DNA from: Cladocopium goreaui
Lineage: Eukaryota; Sar; Dinophyceae; Suessiales; Symbiodiniaceae
DNA length: 64,000 nt
Assembly: GCA_947184155.2 (NCBI GenBank)
Contig: CAMXCT020001773.1
Span: 64,715 to 128,714, forward strand
Direction of reading: 5' to 3'
In this document: in pieces, positions 22,036 to 33,287 of the stretch
Position numbering within the stretch: position 1 is the first letter of the stretch
Layout of the letters: the number at the start of each line of letters is the position of its first letter
Translations under genes and position numbers: made by a program
Notes under the pieces: model-generated
The model's database searches: none
Told to the model about the DNA's origin: nothing
Seen by the model: only the letters and a program-made list of their open reading frames with translations

Positions 22036-22092
22036 AAGGTTTCTTTAGGGTTTCTTTAGGGTTCATTTAGGGTTTCTTTAGGGCTAATTTAG
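22036..22092. repeat. TTTAGGG-like interstitial repeat
   Basis: Four or five imperfect copies of TTTCTTTAGGG or TTCATTTAGGG. Each contains TTTAGGG, the plant-type telomere unit also reported from dinoflagellates. The spacing is 11-12 bp, not tandem heptamers. Confidence 0.6.
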
Positions 22093-22557
22093 GTTTTTTC
22101 CGAAAGTTTTTCTTTGATTTTTTGGGGTTTATGTAAAAAGTGTTGAAAACAGCGATTGCGGTACAGCCAAAACCCCGCAGAGGGTCATCAACCACGTCGC
22201 TCACGAAGGCACGTGAGGGACAGCATGTTATAACATGTCAACATAGTGGAAGGCCGCAAAGTACTGTAATGTAAGGGTCAGCAAAAATTAGGTTTCCGAC
22301 AATGATCCCAAAAAACGTTGTGGGCATAGCACAAGTGCTGGCCGTAGTATCTAAGCAGTTGGTTGACAATGAGATACCCTCTGGTAAACATACAAAAAAC
22401 TATTGAATATGGCCATAGAAATAGTGGATTTACCCAGCTATAAAAATGGTGATTTACCCAGCTATAAAATGGTGATTTACCCAGCTAAAAAGTGGTGATT
22501 TTCTCATTAAAAAGGGTGATTTTCCCAATCCCAGAGGCTATTTTTCTTTGGCGACAC

Positions 22558-22632
22558 CCCTGTGATGAATTCTCCAGACTCCGCCTGTTCCCAGCCAAGA
22601 AGAAGCTCTGCAATGCTGGCCTCCCAGCTTTC
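22558..22632 (-). CDS. exon of minus-strand gene
   Basis: Minus strand: acceptor GATCCGTAG|GAA, 25 codons in phase 0 at both ends, donor GTGTCG. Frame ESWEASIAELLLGWEQAESG then EFITG. Same length and phase as the WW exon to its left. Helical; no family recognised. Confidence 0.6.
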
Positions 22633-22826
22633 CTACGGATCGAAACATGAAGGAAGGGGGGCCGTTTACGGCCACCAAACGATCGTAATTGTTCTTTCTC
22701 TGAGTATAGTACAATAACTAAATATTTAAGGATATTTATGGTGGATGTTCAATATAGTATTGTACAATAATTATTGGATATTTATGGTGGAAATATCGTG
22801 AAACATCAATAGTTAGATCGTAGTTC

Positions 22827-22877
22827 GCTTTTCGCGAAGTAGAGCTGGGCAGCAGCCAACAGCTTCGAAAGTGCCGC
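22827..22877 (-). CDS. exon of minus-strand gene
   Basis: Minus strand: acceptor GTCGTGAAAG|GCG, frame AALSKLLAAAQLYFAKS. A GA donor (GAACTA) would close it in phase 0, matching its neighbours. The frame runs on to ELRSNY before a stop. Amphipathic helix. Confidence 0.5.
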
Positions 22878-23073
22878 CTTTCACGACAAGATACAAAAAG
22901 AGCCATACAGAGCTGGAAATGAAATCTGATTGATATACAGAGCCATCTATATACAGATGGATTATATTTCCAGCTCTGGATACAAAAAGAGCCATAATTA
23001 GCTATATAACCCATAGCTAATTTTGGAGTGGATTTCCAAGGAACACAAGTGATTTGATCGTATGTTCTCTAAT

Positions 23074-23192
23074 CTGGTTGGTGGTATACCTAAGGACCTA
23101 CCCCTCTGAAAAATGATGGAGTGAGTAACAGTTGGGATGATGACATTCCCATATATTATGGAGAAATTGAAAATATTCCAATCCGTAACCAG
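23074..23192. repeat. family A element with TAAT target-site duplication
   Basis: Starts CTGGTTGGTGGTATACC and ends ATCCGTAACCAG; TAAT flanks both ends. Confidence 0.9.
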
Positions 23193-23337
23193 TAATCATA
23201 GAATTGGATGATGGGAAAATTTACAGGAAAGACCTATATTTGATGGTAAAAACCATGGTTTCCTATAGATTTTCCCTTAAACCAATCCATTGAAGTAATG
23301 TTCATTTAAATTTCTGGGGGTGGCATCCCTGGAGCAC

Positions 23338-23403
23338 ACGGTCCTGGAGAGCATTCAGGCTCTGATTGCGAAGCACCGGCGGCAACTGAAGACCTGCTAC
23401 GAT
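23338..23403 (-). CDS. exon of minus-strand gene, strand uncertain
   Basis: Minus strand: acceptor CCGCGGCAG|ATC, 22 codons in phase 0 at both ends, frame IVAGLQLPPVLRNQSLNALQ, donor GTGCTC. The plus strand is equally protein-like (HTVLESIQALIAKHRRQLKT) and has GC-rich third positions. Minus is preferred by phase agreement with neighbouring exons. Confidence 0.4.
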
Positions 23404-24089
23404 CTGCCGCGGGCCATATGGGGCCCCCCCGTTCGATAGCGTTCAGTTGCCTTATATGTGGCTGAATTCTATGGTTTATGGTAGATATGATTATAGATTA
23501 AGCATATGTTTTCTTTTAAGTTCATTCCAATTTCACTATGATACATGATGGTATATGGTAGATATATTGTTCTAGTATTTATGGGGTTATTTCAATCAAC
23601 ATTCACATCACGTTTGGGGGCACCCTGTAGTGATTTGGACCCGTCCTGAGTTGATCAAAAATCAATGGGGATTTACCAACGGAATAGAATGGGTACGGTA
23701 TAAGACAGAAGGGATATCTAACCAACAATACGAGTTTGCCATTCCAAAAAACATGGGGAGATAGCTGGATAGATAATGGAATATGTAGCCAACATGGTGA
23801 TATAATGTGATAATATATATATAATATGAGGATGTACAACTAACAATCTGGGCATAAAGATGTAGGATTTTACCAACAAAAATGATGGTAACAGAAAACG
23901 CTCTTTTTCAGATGTGGGATTTTCATGGGATATAAAACCACCAATGTGATTCTTGCCTGAAAATGGAGTATACCCCCGAAAATGACCACTTGGCTTATCC
24001 CATCTTCAGAGAGCCCAAGAATAGGATACCCCATTGGTACCCCAAAAAACTATCCAAAACGCGCTCGATTCATTGGAAATTCCGATGAC

Positions 24090-24161
24090 GTTCCTTGTTT
24101 TCACGGGGCCCGGCAAGAAGTCCCTTTGCTAACTGCTCGCTCTGGATGCATCCATGGTGAC
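24090..24161 (-). CDS. exon of minus-strand gene
   Basis: Minus strand: acceptor AACGAATAG|GT, frame HHGCIQSEQLAKGLLAGPRE then NK; donor GTCATC tentative. The open frame continues to ERHRNFQ. No family recognised. Confidence 0.45.
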
Positions 24162-24241
24162 CTATTCGTTTCTGGAATACACAACCCTTTGCAATATCAC
24201 CAAATTACTGTATCCCAAGTTTGTAGCAAACATGTAAATTG

Positions 24242-24420
24242 ACTCTATATATATATATATATAGCAGCCATGTCTGTTGCTTTTGTCAGATGTTGTTTCT
24301 CGTAAGACTGGCATTGCAATCTTACATATATATATATATATTGTATCATCATCTCTGGTAGTTCAACCTCATGTGTATATATATATATAATTATATATAT
24401 ATATATACATACACTGTATA
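24242..24420. repeat. TA microsatellite blocks
   Basis: Three separate (TA)n runs within 180 bp. Confidence 0.9.
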
Positions 24421-24544
24421 TACATAAGATGGCGATGGCACAAACCATATTCTCATATATTCTCGGTATTGTCCTTGGCAAATGCCCTATGTAACTAATG
24501 CAATATCATGCAATATTCATTATTGTCTCAATGTTTGACGGTTC

Positions 24545-24606
24545 AAATTGTTGTTGTCGTTGTTGTTGTTGTTGTCGTTGTCGTTGTTGTTGTTGTTGTT
24601 GTTGTT
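24545..24606. repeat. GTT/CGTT microsatellite
   Basis: GTTGTC and GTT units; reads as a cysteine run in one frame and is not coding by any other sign. Confidence 0.9.
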
Positions 24607-24799
24607 TTATCTTTGATACTTTGATATTTTCATACTTTGATACTTTGATACTTTGGCGGTTACACCTAATGTGTTCTTCTTTGTGAAAGGATTATTGACT
24701 ATTTCTTTGGTCTTATTCCGATTCTTCGTCGGCAAATTGCCCACCTCAGCACTCTCAATAATGTCCTGCGAAAAATCGAGATTCTATCAGATTCTATTC

Positions 24800-24890
24800 C
24801 CCATATGCTCCATGTGTGGAATATTTACCTGCATTTACCCTAAAAATCACCCAGTTTTGTAGGTAAATTTACCAGCACCATGGTTCGCAA
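24800..24890. repeat. family E hairpin element
   Basis: CCATATGCTCCATGTGTGG on the left is answered by ACCAGCACCATGGTTCGC on the right, with AAAAATCACCCAGTTTTGTAGG in common with the copy at 15,410. Confidence 0.75.
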
Positions 24891-25113
24891 AAAAGGGTAT
24901 CAACCAGTGGGATACCAGTGGGCGTCAGCTGAAGTCAAGTTGCAGGTAAGGAAAACAGCTGCAACTTCACGAAGCGTCAAATCCAAGGGGTGAACCTCTC
25001 AGCCGCAGGATTGGGCCGATTTTTCGGTGAATTTGGTGATATCACTGGTTTAAAAATGGTGAATTCACCTGCTTTCACATGTTTATGTTTTTTCCTTGGG
25101 GGGGATAGGATAC

Positions 25114-25260
25114 CCCAAACTTCAGCCAAGTTTCCCAGGACGTTTCGTTCGTATTTTGATTCCAGAAGAAGACGATCTTGTTCTCGTCGCGACAGAATTG
25201 CCATGGCGCTGGTAAGGCGCACTCGACCAAGAGTTCCGACAGAAATCGGCTGAGCTGCTC
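25114..25260 (-). CDS. exon encoding a complete WW domain
   Basis: Minus strand: acceptor AAGTCATGAG|GAG, 49 codons in phase 0 at both ends, donor GTATCC. The frame starts EQLSRFLSELLVECALPAPW and continues QFCRDENKIVFFWNQNTNET then SWETWLKFG. The order LPAPW (first Trp), an aromatic trio (VFFW), N, TNETS and a second Trp is the WW fold; the final Pro is replaced (ETW, not EHP). About 14 residues before it form a helix, an arrangement I recall from centrosomal CEP164-like WW proteins, but that link is only a guess. A longer overlapping minus frame (MAILSRREQDRLLLESK) is a shadow. Confidence 0.68.
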
Positions 25261-25738
25261 CTCATGACTTCCGGGGCCCAGGTTTGGTGAGTTGTGATGA
25301 TTTAAGCCATGAAAACCTAGGGAAAATGGTGATTTAACCTATGAAAACATAGGGAAAATGGAGGTTTCACCGAGAGAAATGGGGATTGGATGGGATTTTC
25401 GACCATTTCGGAGCTGTTCAATATGAAGGGGGATGGGTTTTTTTTGTGCTTTATAAGCCTCATATAGCTGGTGATAAGGCCACAATCACTACAATGTGCG
25501 GCCCCCAAACGATAGGAAAGCTGGTTTATAAGTGCATATACCTGGGCCAACTTATAGCTATAGGTGGACCGACTCGTGTCAAGGTATTGGTTTAGTTACG
25601 GCAAAACTAAGCGGTTCCGGAAAACATGGATTCTTGGAGCCATTTATCTAGTAATAATGGCATATGCGGCATAAGGACATAAAAATCCCAAGTAGTATGA
25701 ATATGTCCATAATGGTACTAGACATAATCTGGTTGGTG

Positions 25739-25833
25739 GTTGGGCCCTACCCCTCTGAAAAATGATGGACTTCGTCAGTTGGGATGATGACATTCCCAAC
25801 TGAATGGGAAAAATGGTCCAAACCACCAACCAG
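25739..25833. repeat. family A inverted-repeat element
   Basis: CTGGTTGGTGGTTGGGCC start, AAACCACCAACCAG end, interior ATGATGGACTTCGTCAGTTG. Confidence 0.92.
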
Positions 25834-26119
25834 TTATTATTAGATTATAGAGTATAGAAGTGTCCTCTAGATTAATCCTTCAACCAATGGAAATTTACCA
25901 CAATGCCTGGAACCGTCAGAAACTCAAGAGTTGTTTCATTCTGGTTGATAAATGTCTAACAATTTTCCGGCTGTTTAGAGGAAGGATATCTATGATTAAA
26001 TATTGGTGATATACTTTCCAAAAGGACAAATCAGCTCGTGAATGTTGGAACATGTTGGAAGGATACATGAAAAACATTGAACAACTTATTATTTCACCAA
26101 ATAGATCTCCAAAAACTAC

Positions 26120-26183
26120 CGTTCGGCTGCGGAGTACTGAACATGTTCAGCCTGCTGCTCATTGGGCCCAGAGTCAGTCACGC
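26120..26183 (-). CDS. exon of minus-strand gene
   Basis: Minus strand: acceptor CCATGCAAG|GC, frame VTDSGPNEQQAEHVQYSAAE, donor GTAGTT. A 15-bp direct repeat (CCCAGAGTCAGTCAC on the plus strand) has one copy in the first bases of the exon and one just upstream of the acceptor. Confidence 0.5.
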
Positions 26184-26268
26184 CTTGCATGGAACCCAGA
26201 GTCAGTCACTACATACATGGGATTGAACATAGGGGCACCCAAAAATGGTAATGTGGGTAAAACAATAA

Positions 26269-26668
26269 TAACCTCTGGTATATTAACATAGACCCTGGCA
26301 GTCATCAGGGTTGGAAGACTAGTTTCCACTATAAATTGGTGATTTTCAGGGTCCAACTGTTAATTTACCAGAGGGTAAACCACCCATGACTGGGAATGGT
26401 AAAGATACCACCTATAAAAATGGTGATTTGGGGGATTGCTTATGGCATTGTTTTACTCACAATAGCTTTACCCTCTGGTAAACTAACATAACTATGGAAA
26501 ATCTCCATAGGGTAATTACCATAGCTATGTTAAATTACCATAGGGTAATAGGGAAAATGAGGATTACCCTCTGGTAATTTAACATAACTATTGAAAATGG
26601 CCATTTGTAGTGGATTTACCGATTGAAAAAGGTGATTTTCCATAGTTATGTTAGTTTACCAGAGGGTA
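26269..26668. repeat. three family B elements in a row
   Basis: Copies lie at about 26,269-26,376, 26,469-26,547 and 26,565-26,668, each with CTCTGGTA-type and TACC-AGGGTA-type ends. The middle one is a short internal-deletion form. Confidence 0.85.
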
Positions 26669-27098
26669 ACCATACTAACTTTGGGGGTAAGCTATGACAA
26701 AACCCACATGCTTGTATCCCAAAACTCTCACCCTGAACCTGCAAGGGGCCCCTCGAGGTAAACCCAATAAACCATCCACCAAAAGCACGACTTTTATGGA
26801 TGCGCAGTAAACCTTTCCCAAATGGTAGGTTTTGTCATTGGCTTTCCCACATTAGGCTAAAACGGATTTATGGATATAGATATGTATATATATATATTTA
26901 TACAGATTGGAGGTTGGATGGCTTTTCAAATCAACTCATATCTCAAGTGGCCCCACTTGAGCCATTTAAAAATATCCCTATCCCTATCCCATCTCTTTAT
27001 ACTAGTTGATTGATAATTCTCCCTACTATGGGTCATCATTATCCCCAACAAAGTTAGCTAGTAATTATAGTCCCTAATTCGTAAGCAATCAACCAGGA

Positions 27099-27190
27099 TA
27101 CCCTCTGGTAATTTGTTACATAGCTCTTGAAAATGGCACATCTAGTTCGATGATGGTGATTTTCCAAGTCGCTATGCTAGTTTACCAGAG
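27099..27190. repeat. family B inverted-repeat element
   Basis: TACCCTCTGGTAATTTGTTAC on the left, GTTTACCAGAGG on the right. Confidence 0.85.
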
Positions 27191-27338
27191 GCCAAGTAAA
27201 TCAGCTATAGATAATTTTCCCACATAATCCCCAGTAAATTAGCTATATAATAGTTACAATTATCAACTAGAGTCCCTAGCTCGCAATCAATCAACCAGGA
27301 TATATCTTTAATGGCTCACGTGTTTTTAATGCAAAAAC

Positions 27339-27455
27339 CATGCTTGCCAAACCGCACCGGCCATCCCATGCAAGTCCTGCTTGGCAGTGACAATGCCCTG
27401 ATTTTCCAGATATTGCGATCGCTCTTCCAACGTCCAAGTCTTCAGCTGCCTTGAG
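27339..27455 (-). CDS. exon of minus-strand gene
   Basis: Minus strand: acceptor CCATCAAAAG|C, frame QLKTWTLEERSQYLENQGIV then TAKQDLHGMAGAVWQAW, donor GTTTTT. Another long minus frame over the same DNA (DLRHQKLKAAEDLDVGRAIA) is a shadow with poorer splice fit. Helical; no family recognised. Confidence 0.6.
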
Positions 27456-28900
27456 CTTTTGATGGCGGAGGTCCAGTGAAAAGTAGCCCTTACTTTTTTC
27501 ACTGCCCATATATGTGTGAATATATATATACTGTCAGAATATACATGTCAAATAGATGCTCTCAGAATAGAATGTCAGAATATATATATATATAGTCAGA
27601 ACATATTATGTCAACTAGATACTGTCAGAATATATGTCAGATTTTTCCATGTCAGTTGGTGGGGATCACGAAAGAAGTGATATGTTTCACCCTAGTTGCA
27701 GGAGTTATTCTCCCATGGCCAGTTCACTGTTTTCAGGGCCATAAATGCGGAGATGTCAGTCAACCGGAGGCATGGAGGTGGCTGTACATCGCCATGTGTG
27801 AAGTCCCTACATGTGGAGCTCTGGCTGGACAACTAAGTTATGCCAAGTTAGTTCAAGTTGGTTTGGCTCACTACAAAAACTTAACTGTTGGGCTGTTGGG
27901 TATTTGTTTTGGATATATGGTACTAGTTAGATGAAGGTAGAAAGCAACAAAAGGGAAACGACCCGGCAAAGCAAACTGATTTGCCCGCAGCAAATTGGGA
28001 TTTTGAATGCGACGAAATCGAGACAGGTAAGGTGGTGGTGGGAGAAAACCACAGGTGGTTGATTTTTGGGGCTAAATATGTGCTATGTCACTGTGTTTCT
28101 TTGGTACCTGTTATATCATTGTGGAGATCCCCATTTGTGCTGGATACATCCTGGTTTCTGGACATATTAATGTCTAGATGAGTAATCCCCCCCTCCCAAT
28201 AGTGGTGCTCCTTTTAGTAAAGCCAATCTCCGAGCCCGATATTTTTCGTGGTACCAATTTATATAGTAGAATCCCCTTTTACTTTCCACCTGTTCATTGA
28301 TAAGGAATCATGGTTGAATCCTCATTGTTTTGCGTTTTTTCCCTTTTTGGAGGGGTCCTAAACTGGGATACCAAAACCATTGGTTTCCATACTCAGTCAT
28401 GATCATCCATGACGACTGGATGATTTGGGGTAGCCCACTGACTTAAGAAAACCCCATATATGGTGATTTAACCATTAAATTCTCATTCACCATTATCAGC
28501 AATTATCTAACAATGATTGAACCATTATCTAAACATTATTAACCACTATCAACCATTGATACTTGGTGACTCATCCCACGAATCGTAAGTGGGTTAGTTC
28601 ACCCCAGGTATAAGTGGATTAAGCATGATTAAGCCTGCTTTTGCATGTAAATCACTGGGGTTTTATTGGCTAAGTGAGCAGTGTTCAAAATCCCTCTATC
28701 ATTCCATTTAATCCTGCTTGGTTAAGAACAGGATAATGTCAACCCGACCCCGGATTAGTAAACCCATAGGCTGTTTAATTAGGGGTGTACCATTCAGGTA
28801 TCCGATTATGACTATTGTACGAGTACCCCCCCTAATGAATAAACCATGGTTTATTAATCCGCAGTTGACACTAGTAACTAAATGTACCTAATCCCATTGC
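27456..28900. other. intron-like, weak exon candidates
   Basis: A minus-strand island at about 27,755-27,810 reads DFTHGDVQPPPCLRLTDISA. A plus-strand island at 27,960-28,026 reads NDPAKQTDLPAANWDFECDE before a GTAAGG donor, the only good plus-strand signal in this part. A family H copy (about 27,680-27,750) and a family L palindrome (28,567-28,675) are present. Confidence 0.4.
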
Positions 28901-29010
28901 CAATCTTAGATACCCTGCAAAAAATGACAAATTCTTTGCTGGTGAACGTAGATATTCCCATTGATACCAAAAGACTAAAGGATTAAAGTATCCATGTAAG
29001 ATTGACCTAG
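28901..29010. repeat. family G element
   Basis: CAATCTTAGATACCCTGC start, GTATCCATGTAAGATTG end, with the family interior. It begins 27 bp inside the intron that follows the exon at 29,038. Confidence 0.85.
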
Positions 29011-29037
29011 ATCCCCTATAAGTAATCATCAACCAAC

Positions 29038-29150
29038 AGGGGATCGCAGCCCAGATTCTCATCCACCTGGATAGTCTCTGCGCTGATCCTCGACCAGGGA
29101 CCCGCCATTTTCTCGGCATCTCCCTCTGGAGGCTTCGCCGGGGTCGCCAT
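29038..29150 (-). CDS. exon with possible start codon, minus-strand gene
   Basis: The minus-strand frame opens with ATG at 29,150: MATPAKPPEGDAEKMAGPWS then RISAETIQVDENLGCDP, donor GTTGGT. The frame is also open a little upstream through acceptors ACACAG|CG and CGACAG|CA, so this is either a first coding exon or an internal one. The two longer overlapping minus frames lack this composition. Confidence 0.55.
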
Positions 29151-29406
29151 TGCTGTCGCTGTGTATCTTAATGGGAGATAGTGCATAGGATTTGGATGTA
29201 TCCGGTGAATCTGGTGAATCTGGTGACCTTAATAGTCTGCGAACTGGGAAATGGCGCATTTATAGATTAGATATTGCCCAATATCCAGTTCCGAGTCTGT
29301 GAAAAGGGTCATGTTCCATCCCGATGAAGAACGGGGTCTTCCAAGCATTTTTCATTTCGCTGAAATGACGAACTTAGACAATTTGAATATTCAATTGAAA
29401 TATATA

Positions 29407-29507
29407 TCCCATAGGATCCATGTATGCTATATATATATATGGTAACATTTACCATCAATATACCCCAAATGTTAGCATATATACCATACATGGATCCTAT
29501 GGGTATA
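29407..29507. repeat. family E hairpin element, near-perfect arms
   Basis: CCCATAGGATCCATGTATGC and GCATATATACCATACATGGATCC-TATGGG pair almost completely. The loop is TTTACCATCAATATACCCC. Confidence 0.85.
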
Positions 29508-30035
29508 TATATAGTTATATGTATATATATATATATATTGAAATCAAAGTGTCGGAAATCATGCAAAGATCAAGCTGAACATCAACTGATAACGGAGGAC
29601 CAAATCTCCTTGAAAGAAATAATCATAGCAACCCTGGGCCAAAATTGCTGCCATGACGGAATTACATAGGCAGGTCATGCATGTGTGGAATATGCAGTGC
29701 ATATCCTCAAGACGAAAGCAGCACAACTAATACAGTGATTTAATACAGTACGAGTAGTACCTATCCTCCCGATCTCGACACAACATGACCTTTCCGAAAA
29801 CAACATCACAAGTCAGCATCAGTGCATGAAAATGTTGGGTGCTTCTCAAAATTCTTCTGTACCGCAAAACCACTAATTCTACCCCCCTATAAGTTGTTGG
29901 ATGATTTTGGGGCCCACCATGTTGAGATACCTCCATATACAATCTCAATGGGACGATCTGGGACGATCTGGGACATTTCTTCATCCATGTTCATCCATTT
30001 CCTGAGTTTCCAGCATGCAAAGGATTCTTGAACAC

Positions 30036-30116
30036 CTGGGCTTGGTGGACAGCTCCAGGCTCCCATGTCCCCATCTGCATCGACGAAACCTGGGAAATCT
30101 CCTCGTCGGGATCATG
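30036..30116 (-). CDS. exon of minus-strand gene
   Basis: Minus strand: acceptor CAACATAG|CAT, 27 codons in phase 0 at both ends, frame HDPDEEISQVSSMQMGTWEP then GAVHQAQ, donor GTGTTC. The upstream intron ends in a family A element (30,121), four bases from the exon. A plus frame (APGSHVPICIDETWEISSSG) is also plausible. Confidence 0.5.
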
Positions 30117-30120
30117 CTAT

Positions 30121-30206
30121 GTTGGTGGTGCAATAGCCATCTTGAAAAATATTAGGGAAGGATTATCCCATGTATTATGGAAAAAATATGTTTGAAACCA
30201 CCAGCC
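30121..30206. repeat. family A element, short form
   Basis: GTTGGTGGTGCAATAGCCATC on the left and GAAACCACCAGCCAT on the right, with the ATATTAGGGAAGGATTATCCCA core. Confidence 0.8.
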
Positions 30207-30593
30207 ATATGATTTTTGAGAGTCACACTGAAGTTGAACGGATTACAAACCATCTACTCAAGTGCACTTATCAAGTGAGCAGTCCAGGGGGGATCATATT
30301 TGTTCTACGATCCACACAATGAATTTCTCATTTCTGGCAAGTTATGAATAGCATGGGGTTAGAGGTTGTACGCATTATAAAGCCATTGGGCAATCCACCT
30401 TTAGACAGTTGCAAGTTCTGCATGTCCTCATCGTTGCTACATCTGCATTTCCTGTATCCTCCGGTATTTTTCGACCAAGATAGATATGGAAATACACTGA
30501 AATCCAAGTTTCTTTGGCTACCCAATGATGGTTTACTTGCGGGTATCTTCATCAAGTTCATCCCTGATTCCCATCATCTATATTACCATCTGG

Positions 30594-30693
30594 TTATTTA
30601 ACATAGCCATGGTATAGATGACCCATTTATAGATGGTTTACCTATTAAAAATGGTGATGTTCCATGGCAAACTGTTAGTCATAACCAGATGGT
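30594..30693. repeat. family B element, CATCTGG variant
   Basis: TACCATCTGGTTATTTAACA and GTTAGTCATAACCAGATGGT are the arms; related copies are near 20,260 and 45,625. Confidence 0.8.
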
Positions 30694-31193
30694 CACATGT
30701 TTTGATGGAGAACACCTCCGTAAATCATGGTCACAAATCCCCACGAACCATTGAACCATTGAGTGGCTCAGGTATCACCATTGAACCTCTACAAATATGG
30801 GTTTTTCGAGATGTTCAAAGGGTAGATTCCCATTTTGTTGTGCCCCAAAATGGATACAGTATATACCGCCCAATTTATGGCATGTTAATTCATATGGAAA
30901 ATAATGATAATCACTGGTTTTGGGGGTAATGAGGTGAACTCAAATAAAAAGCTCCGATTTGAGATAGAAACAAAGCCATTTGAGGATGATTCCCCTTACT
31001 AAACATCATTCCAGTGACATCACGACGTGAGGTCCTTATAATTCTTCCAGATTATCCACATGATATTCCCCTATCCCATTGTACGGTTTCCCACTAGTGT
31101 TTAAACATCTATAGTGGGGTTGCGTCATATCATATCATGGTGGCTATTTATCCCACTCATATCCCATGAAACATGCCAATTTCGAATGGTTGA

Positions 31194-31286
31194 TACCCTA
31201 TAGCTATGGAAAGTATCCATGTTTAATAGGTGAATCAACTATAAATGGCAATTTTCAACAGCTATGTAACAAATTACCAGAGGGTA
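31194..31286. repeat. family B element
   Basis: Left arm damaged (TACCCTATAGC); right arm GTAACAAATTACCAGAGGGTA intact. Confidence 0.7.
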
Positions 31287-31731
31287 CATAGTTTTCAGAT
31301 ACTGCGAGGAAATCCAATTAGCATTAAATCCCAGTGAGTCATCCACAAAAAAAATCCAGGAATTGTAGTTAATATCCTTGTCATGTATATATATATACAT
31401 ATGCAAAACAACATGGTAATTTCCGTATAAAATGTTTCTAGGTAGATCATGGGGGGTGACCATATATATATATATATATACACATACATATACATATATA
31501 TATATAATTATATATATATATATCCAATTACCCAACTATGGTTAGTGTAAAAAACAAAACCTATGTCCTCATGTTTAATGTTAAATCTTCTATTTCTGAT
31601 GTAAAACCAAACATGATTTGTTGGTGTTTAATCGTATTTTTCTCGGCAAAATCAACATGTGTAATGGTGTTATATATATATATATATTATATTCACCTTT
31701 TGAATGGTTAATTCATGCTAAGTACCTCATC

Positions 31732-31852
31732 ATTTTTAGCTAAGTTGGTTTATAATTCCAATAATTATGGTTTATGGTACGCAAATAACTACAGTTACTG
31801 GGGTTTATAAACCAACTTATAACTGGGGGGCCTCACATTGTACTTGTTACCT
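31732..31852. repeat. family C element (C5) within an 18-bp direct repeat
   Basis: Interior and right arm (GGGGGGCCTCACATTGTA) are typical. TACCTCATCATTTTTAGC occurs at 31,723-31,740, where it replaces the expected left terminus, and again at 31,848-31,865 just beyond the right one. Confidence 0.85.
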
Positions 31853-32045
31853 CATCATTTTTAGCGGTTAAATACACCATTCACCAGTCGCGCACCTCGC
31901 CTGCGTTTGTCGCAAGGAGGGCTGCTGCATGGGCCTCAGTCCTAAGGCTGCCGGGCCACCGCTCTCCTGAGCATGACCATCCAGGGCACGGCCCAACGAA
32001 AACAACACCAGTTGAACTATATGGTATATTCCCATAGGGATTTCC

Positions 32046-32150
32046 CAGGTTAATCATGGTTAATAATGGTTAATAATGGTTAATAGTGGTTAATCATGTT
32101 TAATAATGGTTAATAATGGTTAATAAAGGTTAGTTATGGTTAATAATGGT
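32046..32150. repeat. TTAATAATGG decanucleotide minisatellite
   Basis: About ten units of TTAATAATGG with occasional changes, ending exactly at the family A element at 32,151. Confidence 0.9.
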
Positions 32151-32256
32151 CTGGTTGGTGGTGCAATAACCATCTTGAAAAATATGAGTTCGTCAATGGG
32201 AAGGATGACATCCCATATATTATGGAAAATAAAAAATGCTCCAAACCACCAACCAG
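32151..32256. repeat. family A inverted-repeat element
   Basis: CTGGTTGGTGGTGCAATAACC start and CCAAACCACCAACCAG end. Confidence 0.92.
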
Positions 32257-33287
32257 ATAAACATACCTGAGTTATAGGACTTGTAGGAGTTATGGATGGC
32301 TTTACAATGATAGATTTGATGGGTTTTAGAATTTACAAACAATATCACTATCATGGGTTATCATTTGATGGGTTTTCAATGATAGAGTTATCAGTTATTA
32401 CATGAGTGATAGGAGTGAGATATTTCTCTGGCCATAACTGTGGAGACTAGGACCATAACTGTGGAGACTTTTGACCAAGCAAAATTCTGAACGTCATGGG
32501 GATAAACATAAATGATGATGGGGATATCATGGGGATATGATGGGGCAAATGGTGCAGTGTTGATCAGTGTTGTATAACATATATATATATATAAATTCAA
32601 CTATCCCATATGTATACATGCATATCTCCCCATATTGTTTGGATTGATCCCAACACATATCATGTATATATATATATATATACATACAATCATACACCCA
32701 TCACTGATTCAATTCCCAAATTAAGGGTTAACCATGATGTTTCCACGAGTGTTGATGTTATATCCCTACATCATATATTCCATAATTGTTGGCTATCATT
32801 CATAATCATTGTATATACGTATACATCCCTAAAGTAACATGATTGGGTTAATAATGCCCCTCTAAAGTTGCTATAAAGATATCATTTTAGAAATTCAATT
32901 CCCACTTTCTCCCTTTTCGATATCTCCACAATATGTAGATCATATCTAATTTCCCCATTGGGGGGATATATTATTCCGTAGAAGGTGAGGGGGCCCAGTT
33001 AAAAGATGGTTCAAAGACCCCCGTAACTACAGTTATATCATGTTATATCCCCTAAAAATCCTAGCCCTAAATTCTAGTTAACCCAGTTATAGTCAAGTTA
33101 GCTATCATAAATCAGCTATAAATCCCATATTACGTAGATAGAACTATAGTATTCATATATGTATTCATGTCATGGGGTTTATGAACTAAACCAACAAACA
33201 TACCATGACTGGGGCCCTATTCCAGTGGACGATGCCATCGGTCATGGTCCAATTCATCCAGATCATATACTTCATGTGGTTTAGATC

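Noticed and set aside
24930-24950. micro-exon candidate before GTAAGG on the plus strand
   Set aside because: About 27 nt with a good donor but on the strand opposite to the strong WW exon next to it; no phase partner found.
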